DNA from: Viola odorata
Lineage: Eukaryota; Streptophyta; Magnoliopsida; Malpighiales; Violaceae
Direction: 5' to 3'
Assembly: GCA_963691705.1 (NCBI GenBank)
Contig: OY829537.1
Coordinates: forward strand, 67,539,352 to 67,603,351
DNA length: 64,000 bases
The notes beneath the pieces were generated by a model. That model ran no database searches, was not told where the DNA came from, and worked only from the letters and a program-made list of their open reading frames with translations. The first letter of the stretch is position 1; the number at the start of each line of letters is the position of its first letter. The position numbers and the translations under genes are program-made. Of the stretch, positions 1 to 11,811 are shown one piece after another.

Positions 1-2178
1 CTATCGGGTTCTTCTTCTAAGGTGACATAGCATGCCGGAGTTTCCTTTACTTCCACCCTCAATGGTTGAAGCATTACTCCGCACTCTAATTTGAACATCG
101 ATGCCAACGTGGCTAACGCGTCTGTGAAATGGTTCTTTTCTCTGTCGACTCGGTCGAACTTGGTTTCCTCGAATTCCCGTGTGAGTTGGGTGAGTAAACT
201 TTGATAAGGGATGAGCTTGGAATCTCGTGTCTGCCATAGATCTTGGGCTTGGTAGATGACGAGTGCTGAATCGTCGAAGATTCGGGGCTTCTTTACTTTT
301 AAGTCGATGGCTGCCGTCAGACCGCTGATGCATGCCTCGTACTCGGCGATGTTATTGGTGCATGGAAAATTCAACTTGCATGCTATGGGGAATTGACGGC
401 CATCTGGGCTATGACCAAGGCTCCCACTCCCTTGCCCGAGAGGTTCACCGCACCGTCGAAGAACATGGTCCACCAGTCATCTTCTCGGAGATCTTCTGTG
501 ATCTCCTCTTCAACCACTATGATGTCCTCATCGGGGAAGTCGAAGTTCAACGACTCATACTCGTCTGAGGCGTGATCAGCCAAATGATCGGCAAGGGCGC
601 TTGCCTTAACCGCTTTCCGGGTTACATAGATGATCTCGTGCTCAGCTAATAAGACTTGTCATCTACAAACGCGACTTGATAGGTATGGCTTTTTGAAGAT
701 GTACTTCAAGGGATCCATGCGAGAGATTAGCCATGTTGTGTAATACAACATGTACTATCGGAGCCTTCGGGCGCACCATGCTAGGGCGCAACAAGTTCGT
801 TCCAACATGGAGTAGCGCATCTCACATTCGTTGAATTTTTTACTGAGGTAGTAGATGGCTTGTTCACGCCTTCCGGACTCGTCGTGCTGTCCCAAAACGC
901 AGCCCATGGCACTAGCCGTGACTGTCATGTACATGAGCAAGGGATGTCCTGGCGTCAGGGGAACTAGTACCTGTGGGCTTTAGAGGTATGTCTTGATTTT
1001 CTCGAAGGCTTCCTGGCAGTCTTCGTCCCATTCTGCATTTCGTGTTTCCTTAGCATTTTGAACATCGGCTCGCAAGTAAGTGTTAACTGGCTGATAAAGC
1101 GAGCGATGTAGTTGACGCGTCCTAAGAAGCTTCGTACTTCTGTTTCAGTGCTGGGAGCGGGTAGCTCTTGAATTGCTTTTATCTTATCAGGATCCACTTC
1201 TATGCCTTTGTTGCTGACGATGAATCCTAATAATTTTTCGGAGGTCACTCCAAAGGTGCACTTAGCTGGGTTTAGCCGTAGTTGAAATTGCCTCAACTTT
1301 TCGAATACGTTCTTCAGGATGTCTACATGATCTTGCGTGCCGCGAGATTTGGCTATCATGTCGTCGACATATATTTCCAATTCTTTATGCATCATGTCAT
1401 GGAAAAGGGTGACGGCAGCACGTTGGTACGTGGCTCCTGCGTTCTTTAATCCGAAGGGCATCACTTTGTAGCAGAAGGTTCCCCAGGGCGTGATGAAGGT
1501 CGTCTTTTCACTGTCTTTGGGTGCCATCTTGATCTGATTGTACCCCAAAAATCCGTCCATGAAGGAGAACATGTCATTTCTGGCGGCACTATCTACCAAG
1601 ATGTCGATATGGGGAAGAAGGAAGTCATCTTTAGGGCTGGCTCGATTGAGATCCCGATGGTCCACGCACATGCGAACTTTCCCATCCTTTTTAGGCACTG
1701 GTACTATATTGGCGATCCATTCTGGGTACTCGGCCACTCTCAAGAAACCCGCGCCTAGTTGCTTGGTGACTTCTTCTATGATTTTCAAATGTCTGGATGC
1801 ATCCTTCGAAGTTTCTGTTTGACAGGCTTAAACTCAGGCCTTAATGGGATACGATGCTCGACTATCCCGGGATCAAGACCTGGCATATCGGCATATGACC
1901 ATGCGAATACGTCGGAGTAGTCTTTGAGGAGAGAAATCAACCTTTCTCTCTGAGTCGTATCCAGGGTAGTTCCGATCTTAACCAGCTTCTGATTCTCGTT
2001 GCTTGCCCCCAAATTTACTTCGTCCAATTCCTCCCGATGACGGGTTATTTCCTTTTCTGAACTTTCTAGCAAACGGGCCAATTCGCCGGAGATCTCGGCC
2101 TTGTCTTCGGTCGTAGCGATGATTTCTTCGCCAGTAAAGATATAGGTTTTATCAAGACCATCCGAACTAACATTCATC
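1..2178 (-). pseudogene. Element B pol: reverse transcriptase and both RNase H domains (broken)
   Basis: Minus-strand pol fragment. Reverse transcriptase lies at about 964-1790, with the YVDD active site near 1363 and the usual Ty3-gypsy MPFGL block. The inactive first RNase H (about 660-940) and the second, archaeal-type RNase H (1-580) follow. Compared with the open frame in element A, the frame is broken by a 4-bp deletion near 1789, a 1-bp deletion near 1043 inside the RT-RNase H connection, and a 1-bp deletion near 408 in the second RNase H. The start at 2178 is set by a splice acceptor, not by a first ATG. The gene is cut by the window start, so integrase is not visible. It cannot make a full protein. 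Confidence 0.92.
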
Positions 2179-2323
2179 CTGAAATTAAAATGCGAAAAGA
2201 AGAGATGCGTAAAATCAAAATTGCATATATATTTGATTTTTAACAAAAGGGGAACGTGAGTTCCTACAAAAATGTTTTCGTGAGAAAACGTGCAACCATA
2301 TATTTTCTAAAAGGAGTAATTAC
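2179..2323 (-). other. Intron between protease and RT of element B
   Basis: On the minus strand the protease frame ends in CC|GTAATTA at 2323, where the stop codon TAA overlaps the donor. A pyrimidine-rich tract ending TTTCAG closes at 2179, directly before GATGAATG. The length is 145 bp. The same arrangement is in element A (15251-15404). A spliced intron between the protease and RT coding parts is a known hallmark of Ogre elements. That it is spliced here is inference. Confidence 0.8.
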
Positions 2324-3677
2324 GGAGACACATCCGGAAGCATGGTGATGGTCCAGTTGCACACAGACTCCCCTGACTTCCTTACGAAAATGACTGAACC
2401 AGGAGATGATTCTTCTTCTCCTAGAGTGCAGATACGGAGGTCTGATACCCTGATCGGATTTCCATTAATGGTTTCAGCCGTGAAGGGGAACGTGGTTCTA
2501 ATATGAGGAACTTGCATTTTGCCACTTGGCGTAGATTGTCCAAACAGCTTAGCCAGTTGCTTTGCTTTCTTTTCTTGGGCGATCTTGGCAAAATCGGCCT
2601 TGTTGGGTTGGTACCCTAACCCAAAGCGGTCTCCGAAGCTCTTCGGAGGTGCCCAGCCTTTTGATCCTTGTAACTCGGCCCCGAGCCATTTTCCCAATTG
2701 GAAGCTTCCCTCTAGTATTGACTTAGTGGTTGTTTCGGCTATCTTAGATTTTGAGGCTTCGCAAATGGGGGATCCTTCCTTGATCCAATCCGCGTTGACG
2801 ATTTCGAAGGCTTGAAAGGAGCTCTCCAAGGTTTCAGCAGTTTCGATATAAGGCACAGATGCATGCTTGGCCAACATCAAGGCTTCTTCTACCTTTATTG
2901 TGACGAGGGCATTGGCCTTGACGTATTTGAGGCACTAATGCAGGGAAGAGGAGACGGCTCCCGCTGAATGGATCCAAGGTCGTCCTAGAAGCATGCTGTA
3001 AGCGGGTTGAATTTCCATGATCTGGAATATCAAGGCGAAAGTGTGGGGCCCGATGACCATATCCAATTCGAAGTTTCCGATGATCTCTCGAGTAGTGTCA
3101 TCGAAAGCCCTAGCCATCACTCCGCTAGGTTTCATATGAGAGAAATCGACCGGTAGTTGTTAGAGGACATGCCTGGGCATGGCATTCAGTGCGGACCCAT
3201 TGTCGATTAGGGCCTTTGCTATGACGTGTCCCTTATATTCTACCGTGATGTATAAGGCCTTGTTGTGATCTCTTCCCGAGGGGTCAATCTCTCCTTCGGA
3301 GAAGAAAACGCTGCTTAAGGCTTGAAGTCTTCCGATGAGGTTTTCCACTCCTTCCGTGGTGATATCCTTAGTCACGAAGGCTTGCTTCAAGACTTTTAAG
3401 AGAGCTTGGCGATGAGGCTCTGAAGTAAGGATCAGTTCCATGATGGAGATGCGAGCCGGGGTTTTCTTTAGCTGTTCAATGATGCTGAACTCGCTCTGTT
3501 TCATGATCTTGAGGAACTCAGTTGTCTCGTCCTCGGTTATAGGTTTGCTCAAACCTTGCGTCTCCTCTATCGTCTCTTCGCGGATCACAGGATTTTTCCC
3601 TTTAGCTTGTCGTTGCTTCTCTACTTCCTCCGAGATGTAACATCTTCCGGTGCGGGTCATGCCCCCGATATGAGAGT
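2320..3677 (-). pseudogene. Element B gag-pro, C-terminal part with protease (broken)
   Basis: This is the protease end of gag-pro on the minus strand. The active-site motif reads IDNGSALN near 3205-3230 instead of the usual D-S/T-G. This DNG form is common in Tat/Ogre relatives. The frame is cut by a TAA near 3160 (GAA in element A) and a TAG near 2935 (CAG in element A). It is interrupted at 3677 by insertion of element A and continues at 25000. The rest of gag lies at 25000-27205. Confidence 0.9.
3673..3677. repeat. Left target-site duplication of element A (AGAGT)
   Basis: AGAGT directly precedes the TGTCGCGCC terminus of element A. The identical AGAGT at 24995-24999 directly follows the other terminus. 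Sequence on both sides belongs to the same gag-pro gene of element B, which confirms the insertion point. Confidence 0.96.
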
Positions 3678-4485
3678 TGTCGCGCCTCGAAATTTAAAAA
3701 ATTTGCGAGTGTGCAACGAAATTTGAGACCTTCAGATGCTCGGCGTAAAAGGACGCCTAGCAGCATGCAATGAAGTCGCCACCCTAATTTGGTTGCTAGG
3801 CTTAGGGAACCCTAATCGTCATGGCATAGGAAATATAATAAGTAAAAAAAACTAAAGGCACAAAAAAGGGGTCTGGACCCCAGACAAAAGGTTCGAGGTC
3901 GTATTATGGTCTCGGGAAGGTGTTAGGCACCCGAGACACATCCGAAAACGGTTACCGGTTGATGAGAGAGGTGTTTAAAAAGGTGTTTTGAAAATGCGTT
4001 TTGAAAAAGGGGGCCCTCAGAGGAATCGTCACTTTAGTCTTTTTTATGATCGTGATGGGACTGAATTTTCTGTAAGACTGAATGAGCGCCCTCTTTTTTC
4101 ATCATCGGGCCATGCATGATTAGATTACTTACTACGTGATCCTAACATGGATTGCTAACAGAGTACAAGTTTAAATGATAGGTTTTTGAAGTGAAAAACT
4201 GATGTGGGATCGAAAGTCCCCATGTACATGCAGTCAATATAAGCGAGAATTTAAAATCATATGAACACGACATTTTAAGCAACTCTTTAAATACGTTATT
4301 CATGTGGGTTGATTTTAATTCTAGCAGTTCTATATCATGCATACAGTTGATATTTGCAGAAAGCATTGAATAAATAAAAAGGACTTGTGAGGCGTACTTT
4401 CGAGCGAAGCTTGAAATTAACCTACAAAACGAGAGTGTTAGTGATAGCTCGAAAAAAAATAGGCAATTCTATGAGTGCGAAAATT

Positions 4486-4815
4486 TAAATGACAGTTGAT
4501 TGTGTACGCAAAATGATGGATTTTACGCATACGAGAATTTAAATGCTGTGTTGATTGCATGCGAAAAATGATGGATTTTACGCAGGAGAGAATTAAATGC
4601 TGAGTTGATTGCATGCGAAAAATGATGGATTTTACGCAGGAGAGAATTAAATGCTGAGTTGATTGCATGCGAAAAATGATGGATTTGACGCATACGAGAA
4701 TTAAATGCTAGGTTGATTGCATGCAAAAAATGATTGATTTTAAGCATACGAGAATTTAAATGCTGTGTTGATTGCATGCGAAAAATGATGGATTTTAAGC
4801 ATACGAGAATGAAAT
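4486..4815. repeat. Tandem repeat, period about 54 bp, in LTR
   Basis: GCATGCGAAAAATGATGGAT recurs at about 4557, 4611, 4664, 4719 and 4774, each followed by a diverged unit containing GAGAATTAAATGCTG. A related array is in the LTR of element B (about 31140-31440). It is absent from the 5' LTR of element A because of the deletion. Confidence 0.88.
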
Positions 4816-4973
4816 GCGGAGTTGGTAAGTGCAGGAGATTAAAAGAGTTGATGATTTTAAAACAGTTGATGATTTGCAGAAATTTTAATGATTGATACTG
4901 CAGAAGATTAAAGCAATTGATATTGCAGAAATTTAAAGCAGTTGATATTGCGGAAAATAAACAATTGATATTG

Positions 4974-5520
4974 CGACCGACCATGTAGGCGGTATTGAAT
5001 TTAAATTGCTGAAAGTAAATTGCTGAAATTTAAAGTGCGGAAAATTAAACAGTTGATAATTTACGACCGACCATGTAGGCGGTATTGAATTTAAATTGCC
5101 GAAAGTAAATTGCGGGAAATTAAAGTGCGAATAATTTAAACAGTTGATAAGTGCGACCGACCATGTAGGCGGTATTGAATTTAAATTGCCGAAAGTAAAT
5201 TGCGGAAAATTAAAGTGCGAATAATTTAAACAGTTGATAAGTGCGACCGACCATGTAGGCGGTATTGAATGTAAATTACTGAAAGCAAATTGCTGAAATT
5301 TAAAGTGCGGAAAATTAAACAGTTGATAAGTGCGACCGACCATGTAGGCGGTATTGAATTTAAATTGCCGAAAGTAAATTGCTGAAATTTAAAGTGCGGA
5401 AAAGTAAACAGTTGATAATTTGCGGAAGGATTTCCAGCAGTTTGCGGAAAATTAAAGCAGTTGATAAGTTGCGGGAATTAAAAGCGACCGACCATATAGG
5501 CGGTATATTAATAATTGAAT
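4974..5520. repeat. Tandem repeat, period about 90 bp, in LTR
   Basis: CGACCGACCATGTAGGCGGT recurs at 4974, 5064, 5154, 5244 and 5333, with a diverged sixth copy near 5484. The first five are spaced almost exactly 90 bp apart. Element B has a single copy in its LTR (near 31704), so the array has expanded in the lineage of element A. Confidence 0.92.
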
Positions 5521-7444
5521 TTAAATTGCTGAATATAAATGACTGAAGCTAAATAACATGAAAATAAATATTACGATAAGAAATGAGCAATTCGTATATA
5601 AAAGCAGTTTAAATAACAAGTTGACGCGAGAATGAGCATACGAAAAATATGAACATGGAAATGACGCATGTGAGCATTTAAATCATGTACAAACCTTTAA
5701 AGCATGGTATACGACTATTTAATTTGAACAAGTAAATAATAATTAATTAAATATGGCATACGAATTAAATTAAACATTACATACGAGCATGAAATGAAAT
5801 GATGTTAAAAACGACTCGAATGCTTGACGAAAATTATTTGGGCCGGGCCCGCATGCAAGATTTAAATCAAATTGGGCTAGGAATGAATCCTAGCCCATGA
5901 CAACAATTAAAGGCAAGATGGGCTTGGCTTAAGCCAAGGCCCATCAATGCCTTAATTTTCAAGAGGGACGGGCTTGGCCCGTTCCCATCTTCTTCTTCCT
6001 CGCAAGAACAGCATGGTTGTTCTTGCTTTCCACGTCGTCGGCGCTGTAGCCGGCGACTCATGCAACGAAACCAGGCGACAAACTCGCCTGGTTCTTGGCC
6101 CGAAAGAGCCTCTCCCCTCCACCATTGCAACCGTGCGATCACAGCCCGAAAAGGGTCACAAAAATAGTAGGTTTTTTTAGGGGAACGAATGGGTGCATTT
6201 TGACGTTAATTAATGAAACAATTAAACTAAGCTAAGATAATTTAGATGGGTGTTAGCATGGTAGAATTAGGTCGAAAATAAGGTGATCGTAGCAAGCTTT
6301 AGTGATAAATTATTTGACTAAGTTCTAAACGGAATTTAAAAGAAAAACGGGAGCAAGAACGCTCACCGTGCTGCGGCTGCGTACGGACGACGGCGAGGAA
6401 CGGGAATGAGGGTGAGTGAATGGGGCTTAGGAGTACATGAGTTGACCAGGAAAATGGAGAGGGAGTAGCGGGTTTTTTTGCAAAATTCTAGGCCCCTTTG
6501 CGCGTGGGGAATGGTGGCTATTTATAGCCAAAAATGCGTGGCTGGCTGACGTGGGAGCTGCGCGTGGTGGCCGGCTGGTCACGGTGGCAAGGCTAGGGGG
6601 AGGCGTGATGATGGCGGAGGGCTAGGGGCTAGGGAGCAGTTGGCTCGGGCGAGGACTTCGGTCGCTTCCCTCGTGCGTGCACTGTGCATGTGCATTATGC
6701 ACATTAAATCAAGGGCCATTGATCTGGTTGACTTTCCTTGGTTGACCAGATCAATGGCCATGATCAAATGGCCTTTCATCTGATTTAAATGGCCTCGAGC
6801 CGGTTCCCGTGACCAAACGTTCTGACTTTTCGAGCCGAAGGTACCGTCGCGTAGAGAAAAATACGACGGGTTTAACCGTCTACAGCGAATGACGAGAATT
6901 TTTCATTTAACGTGTTTATTTTTGCGTTAAAAAACGTGAAACGTTTGAACGGAAAAATAAAGACGTTACGCCGAAAATTACACGAAACGCTATAGACCGT
7001 TGCGAGCAGAAAAAATCTAGCAACTAGTTGATGGAAAACATTTTAAAGTCGAGTTATTGTCCGAGCAGACTTACTCGGGTCCAATAAAAGCTCGAATGAA
7101 AATAATAATAAAATAATAAAAATACTAAAAAATGCGCTAAAACATAAAAAATCCTAAAAATCATGAGATGACCTAAAACGAAGAAAAAACTAGCAAACGA
7201 CTGCCGGATAGTAAAAAATGTGACTTTTAAGGCTAAAAAAAAAAATAATAATAATAATGAAAATACATGCCGAAAAATTAAAAATGCGATTTCGAAAGCT
7301 GACGATGCTAAAGATAATGCAAAAATGCAACGAAATACCTAAAAATGCTAGTGACAGTAAACCAACTGAAAATGACTGTAAATTAAGTAAATAACAGAAA
7401 TGCTAAAATTAAATAAAAATGGCGTCAAAATTCGGGTATCAACA

Positions 7445-7460
7445 GTTGCCCCCTCTTTAC
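7445..7460 (-). promoter_or_regulatory. Polypurine tract of element A
   Basis: The minus strand reads GTAAAGAGGGGGCAAC immediately upstream of the 3' LTR terminus. A purine run at this position primes plus-strand DNA synthesis in LTR retrotransposons. Confidence 0.88.
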
Positions 7461-7552
7461 TGTCTTATCGAAGTATTTGATAAGCGGTAAAGACAGTTGC
7501 CCCTATATCCGAATTTTGGCGACACAGCGGGTCTTACCTTAAACTTACAGTG

Positions 7553-8825
7553 ATGATGTCGCTCTGGGAGGAGGCAGTTGCTTGATGTCGCTCTGGGAGG
7601 AGGAGATTGATTGATGTCACTCTGGGAGGAGGAGATTGATTGATGTCGCTCTGGGAGGAGGAGATTGATTGATGCTGTCACTGGGGATACCAGGTGCTTG
7701 CTTGATGTCACTCTGGGAGGAGGAAAGTGATGTTGCCACTCTGAGAGGAGGTAATCTGCTGACGTCGCTCTGGGAGGAAATAGGTTGTTGATCCTGCAAA
7801 GACGTAAACTTAGATCTGCTCGGGTATTGAGAGGCACATAAGTTGCAGGAAATGTAAATGACAACTACTCTACTGGGGACGGAAAGTAATTTTACAAAAA
7901 TGTAAACGACAGCTCCACTGGGGGGATGATCGCTTGATATGTGACTGACGTTGCTTCGGAAGATAATGCGCGATTCGCAGAAGTATGAATGATTTATCCT
8001 AATGATGTCACTCTAGGAGGAGGAAAATAATTATGCAGAAATGTAGAATTGTGTGAGGGATGTTTCTCTGGGAGGGGAAGAAATGCTAAGGTTGAAAAAG
8101 GTAGAACTACGCTATACTATCACTCTAGGAGGAGAAGAAATGCTATGCTGGAAACTAAATGCTGTCACTCTAGAAGGAGGAGAAATGCTAATGCTGAAAC
8201 TAAATGCTGTCACTCTGGGAGGAGAAGAATGCTAAATGTTGAAAAAGGTAAACAACGCCGATTCCCGTAGGAGAAGGCGCGAGATGCGGAAATTAAACTA
8301 AGGTCACTCTGGGAGGAGAAGAATGCTAATGCTGAAAACTTAAACAACGCCGATTCCCGTAGGAGAAGGCGCGAGATGCGGAATTTAAACTAAGGTCGCT
8401 CTGGGAGGAGAAGAATGCTAAATGTTGTCGCTCTGCGAGTCGCTCTGGGAGGAGAAGAATGCTAAGTGCTGAAAACTTAAACAACGCCGATTCCAGTAGG
8501 AGAAGGCGCGAGATGCGGAAATTAAACTAAGGTCGCTCTGGGAGGAGAAGAATGCTAAGTGTTGTCGCTCTGGGAGGAGAAGAATGCTAAATGTTGTCGC
8601 TCTGGGAGGAGAAGAATGCTAAATGTTGTCGCTCTAGGAGGAGGGGAATGCTAAGTGCTGTCGCTCTGGGAGGAGGAGAATGCTAATGCTGAAAAGTAAG
8701 ACAATGTCAATTCCCGTAGGAGAAGACACAACATGAGGAAGCTAAACTAAGGTCGCTCTGGGAGGAGGAGAATGCTAATGCTGAAGACTAAACTATGATG
8801 TCACTCTGGGAGGAGAAGAAAGCTA
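7553..8825. repeat. Tandem repeats built on GTCGCTCTGGGAGGAG
   Basis: The core GTCGCTCTGGGAGGAG, or close variants, recurs more than 20 times. Early units (7553-7690) have a spacing of about 34 bp with GATTGATTGAT linkers. Later units (8540-8700) have a spacing of about 31 bp with AAGAATGCTAAATGTT linkers. A second motif, CGATTCCCGTAGGAGAAGGC, is interspersed four times at about 8259, 8348, 8489 and 8708, the later copies slightly diverged. Confidence 0.9.
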
Positions 8826-9359
8826 TCGCCAGCGGCCTTGATACGAACCTAGAATGCGTCTGCGTCCTGCTCAGGAGGTAACGACCCCAAGGACAAGACT
8901 TTCCCACGATTTGCAGCCGTAAGTAGTCCTCACCTGATATTAGTGTTTGCACTCACGCTCTGAAACAAGGCTAAGTGTTTTACACTCATAAAGATGCAAC
9001 TAACATGATACATAATTTATAGTTCGCAATGTCAATCCGAGTGAATAGACTTCGAATGAAGATGCACATGCATGGGCGTTCTAATAATCGATGGGACTTT
9101 TACGGAAAAGAATGAAAGGACGTGAAATGTCCGGAAAGAAGTTTGTTTTGGAAAAGATTGCTTTGCTTGGGAGTTGGAAGGTTTTTGATGAGTGATGTTT
9201 TCTTGATTGGCCCTGATGAGGGCGAGGGGTGCGAGCTCTCTCGCTTTTTGCTGGGGATGCTTTCTGGATAGAGTGCGTGAGCTCAGGGATCCTTGCTGGG
9301 GGTGCTCTTCGTTCGGCGAGGGGGCCTTTTCTTGAGTCTTCATTGGGGAGTGTCGTCGC

Positions 9360-9570
9360 TGTTCCTTTGGCGACTCACTACTTGAGTTGGCCTGGGGCCC
9401 CTTTCTCCTCTCGGGTTCTCACTAGGGATGCCTGCTTTGAGGTTTCTTGAGTTGGCCTTGGGCCTCTTTTGCTTGACTTTACTAGGGAAGGATGTTTTGA
9501 GATTTCTCGAGTTGGCCTTGGGCCTTTCTACTCGAGTTCACTGGGGAAAGTTTTCTTCGAGATTTTCTCG
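9360..9570. repeat. Short tandem repeat, period about 58 bp
   Basis: GAGTTGGCCTTGGGCCT-type sequence recurs near 9374, 9449 and 9507, each followed by a variant of ACTAGGGA or ACTGGGGA and GTTTTGAGATTTCTCGAG. The copies are clearly diverged from one another. Confidence 0.75.
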
Positions 9571-10369
9571 AATTGAGTTGTCCCCGAGCTGTGATTGCTT
9601 TGGCTCTTCGATTGTTTGTATTCGTCGAAGGTCTCTGAGCATTTTTCTTTTCTTTTCCCTTTTTCCCCTCTCTTTTTTCTTTTTTCCTCACATTTCCCCC
9701 TTTTTTTTTTTTTTTTTTTTATATATATCCCCTCCCCTTTTTGATTTGATTTGAAAATGCCACAGAGCAGAGCAAGCACAACCTTTGTCTTGATCTCTTC
9801 CCCTTCTGTCTTGAGGCCTTGGCCTTCGTCGTTGCTGCTTCTTAGGTGATAGTCCTTAGCGATCTCCTGGTGACCTTTTCCGTCTCCTTTGTCGTGAACT
9901 TGAACTTGGCGTGCTTTTACTTCCGGCTGGCAATTTTAGCTGAAACTGCTCTTTGGCTCCCGGGGTATGATTGATATTGACGGTTTGGGGGAGTGATGAC
10001 ATATATGGTGGAAAGAGGGAAGAAACGAAAAAAGTGGAGAAAATCGTAAAAGTCCCACGTCATTTTATAGCTATCCCATGTCTAATGGCGCATGTACCCT
10101 GGATATTATGCGAACTCAACTAGTATCTAGTCAGGCTCTTACACTCATGAAGGATAAGACGTGACGGCTCAAAGATGCTTACCGGGATTTGTTTGTGACT
10201 GCTTACGTCGGAGCAAACCGCGGATATAAGAGCAAACAGGTAATATCATGCATGACACGTAACTTGGATAGATGCTGGAGTTAACAGAGGGATTAAATAT
10301 TCCTAACCTATGTTGTGCATGAAAATGCTTATGAAAGTAGTATGCTTTTGTTTGAGCCGGGCTAAAGAG

Positions 10370-10592
10370 GGATTTTTGATTGATTTTTGATTTTTGATTG
10401 ATTGATGATTTGATTGCCGGATGGTTTGAAGGCCAGGTGTTTGATTGCTGGATGTTTGATTGCTAGATGGTTTGATGGCCAGATGTTTGATTGCTAGATG
10501 GTTTGATGGCCAGATGTTTGATTGCTAGTTGTTGGATGGCCAGATGTTTGATTGCTAGATGTTTTGATTGCTAGACATTTGATTGCTAGAAT
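10370..10592. repeat. Short tandem repeat of TTTGATTGCTAGATG units
   Basis: TTTGATTGCTAGATGGTTTG and GATGGCCAGATG alternate across this stretch with a period of about 30 bp. It is non-coding and lies within the 3' region of element A. Confidence 0.85.
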
Positions 10593-11811
10593 GTGGGGGA
10601 CGACTTATTTGCAACGTTCTAACGAGGACCTAAGGTTGCCCCCCAGTGGGCTAGACGACCGTACTCGACTTAAAGCTAATCAAAGCGAGCAAGAATAAAA
10701 ACAAATTTAAATAAAGGGAAAATAAAGAGGGACTCCCCTGAACCGCGCAGCGGGGCTGCGCGGGCGTCTTCCACAAGCTCCCTGCGGATGACAGCGAGAT
10801 GCTTCCCGTCCCTGTGAGATGCAGAGGGGAAAACGGAAAGGGAAATTAATTTGAAAACAAAAATGAGATAAGTTCAGGGATTCTCCCTTCCTTTAACTCG
10901 ACTTTTCGAGGGTTCCCATGACGTGGTCCTAATCCTGGGACGCCTTGCTTTGATTGGTTTCTTTTTAGCTGTTTTGCGGGTACTGCCGATCCGAGCCGTA
11001 GCGAGGACGAGATCTGCATTCGGTTCAGTTGCTTGCCGGTCCTGCTAGACCTTCGCTGATTGGCTTCGTGGTTGCTCGGGGATAGAGGGGATAACCCTCT
11101 GTCCCCGTGATGTGCAGCGGGGCTGCAAGGGTGTATGCTTACCGTTCTTCTGCAGGCAATGAATTGGGGGCGACCTAGTTCCTGAAAAAGACAAGGCGAT
11201 GACAAATGAGGAGTAAATGCAAGGCAATGTTTAGCAAAAGTAGTGTGATTTGATGAGTGTTAAGCTCTCCCTTTTAGATGGGCTATCCGTGAGTCATCGC
11301 GGTGTGACTTGCATCGGATGGGCTTTGGGATTTTGGTCCAACGTTTAGTCCTTTGAGACCGATTATTTGCGATGCCGGCTGCTCCGGTAGCACTGCGAGG
11401 AAAAGAAATCTCGCTTTAGATGGTGATGGTTTGTCTTAAAATCTTTCCTGATTCGCTCTTGAAGGTGGCCTGCTACGGCAATTCAACAGCTCCTACGAGC
11501 GGAACTCTCTGGTTCTATCGTGATGATGAGCTGAGGCGTGAGACCTTACGTCCCTGCAAAACTGAAGAATGATTAGTGGCGTTAGTCTAAGTGACGCGTC
11601 TTGCGTCCCGAGCTACTCCTGGGGATCCATCCATGCCATGCCTCCTTTTGTCATCTCACAATTTTAAGAAAAAACAGGGGACAACAAATTTTAAAACAAA
11701 GCATCTCTTGAAAAAAACTTATTTTATTCATTTCAGGACAAATGTTTGTGCTAGATTGTCATGTTAAAACCCTATGTCCTTGGTCTGCCCGGACGCTCTA
11801 TCCACGATGCT

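Larger units (their letters stand above)
1..3677 (-). mobile_element. Element B (Ogre/Tat-type Ty3-gypsy), downstream part
   Basis: This is the pol and gag-protease part of an old Ogre-like element on the minus strand. It aligns by eye with element A (about 12.9-16.7 kb) throughout, but carries several frameshifts and stops. It ends abruptly at 3677, where the LTR of element A begins. The missing upstream sequence resumes at 25000, after a copy of the 5-bp sequence AGAGT. The integrase end and 3' LTR of B must lie left of this window. Confidence 0.93.
3678..7444 (-). repeat. 3' LTR of element A
   Basis: 3767 bp. On the plus strand it begins TGTCGCGCCTCG and ends GGGTATCAACA, so read on the element strand it is TG...CA. 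It matches the other LTR (22776-24994) except for a 1.55-kb internal block (4211-5760) that only this copy retains and that holds two families of tandem repeats. The only long reading frames in it are products of these repeats and are not genes. Confidence 0.95.
7461..11811 (-). other. Long non-coding 3' region of element A
   Basis: This is 4.35 kb between the integrase stop and the polypurine tract. I see no convincing gene. The longest frames (such as 10846-11205 and 9428-9754) are low-complexity or repeat-derived. The region holds three separate tandem-repeat fields and a 20-bp T run at 9701-9720. Long untranslated 3' regions with tandem repeats are usual in Ogre elements. Confidence 0.85.

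Noticed and set aside
4438..5343. Reading frames of 76-153 codons with repeated IHHFSHAIN and PPTWSVA phrases
   Set aside because: They are by-products of the 54-bp and 90-bp tandem repeats in the LTR; the matching LTR lacks them entirely.
3678..7444. LTR of A as a solo LTR unrelated to the copy at 22776
   Set aside because: Primer site, polypurine tract, shared termini and the AGAGT duplication tie the two LTRs to one element.
8049..8270. Arg/Cys-rich small ORF with CCHSRRRRNA repeats
   Set aside because: Pure consequence of the GGAGGAGAAGAATGCT repeat; no start context, and codons follow the repeat phase.
7553..8825. Regular repeats and spacers resembling a CRISPR array
   Set aside because: Units are contiguous and diverged, spacers are themselves repeated, and the site is inside a plant retrotransposon.
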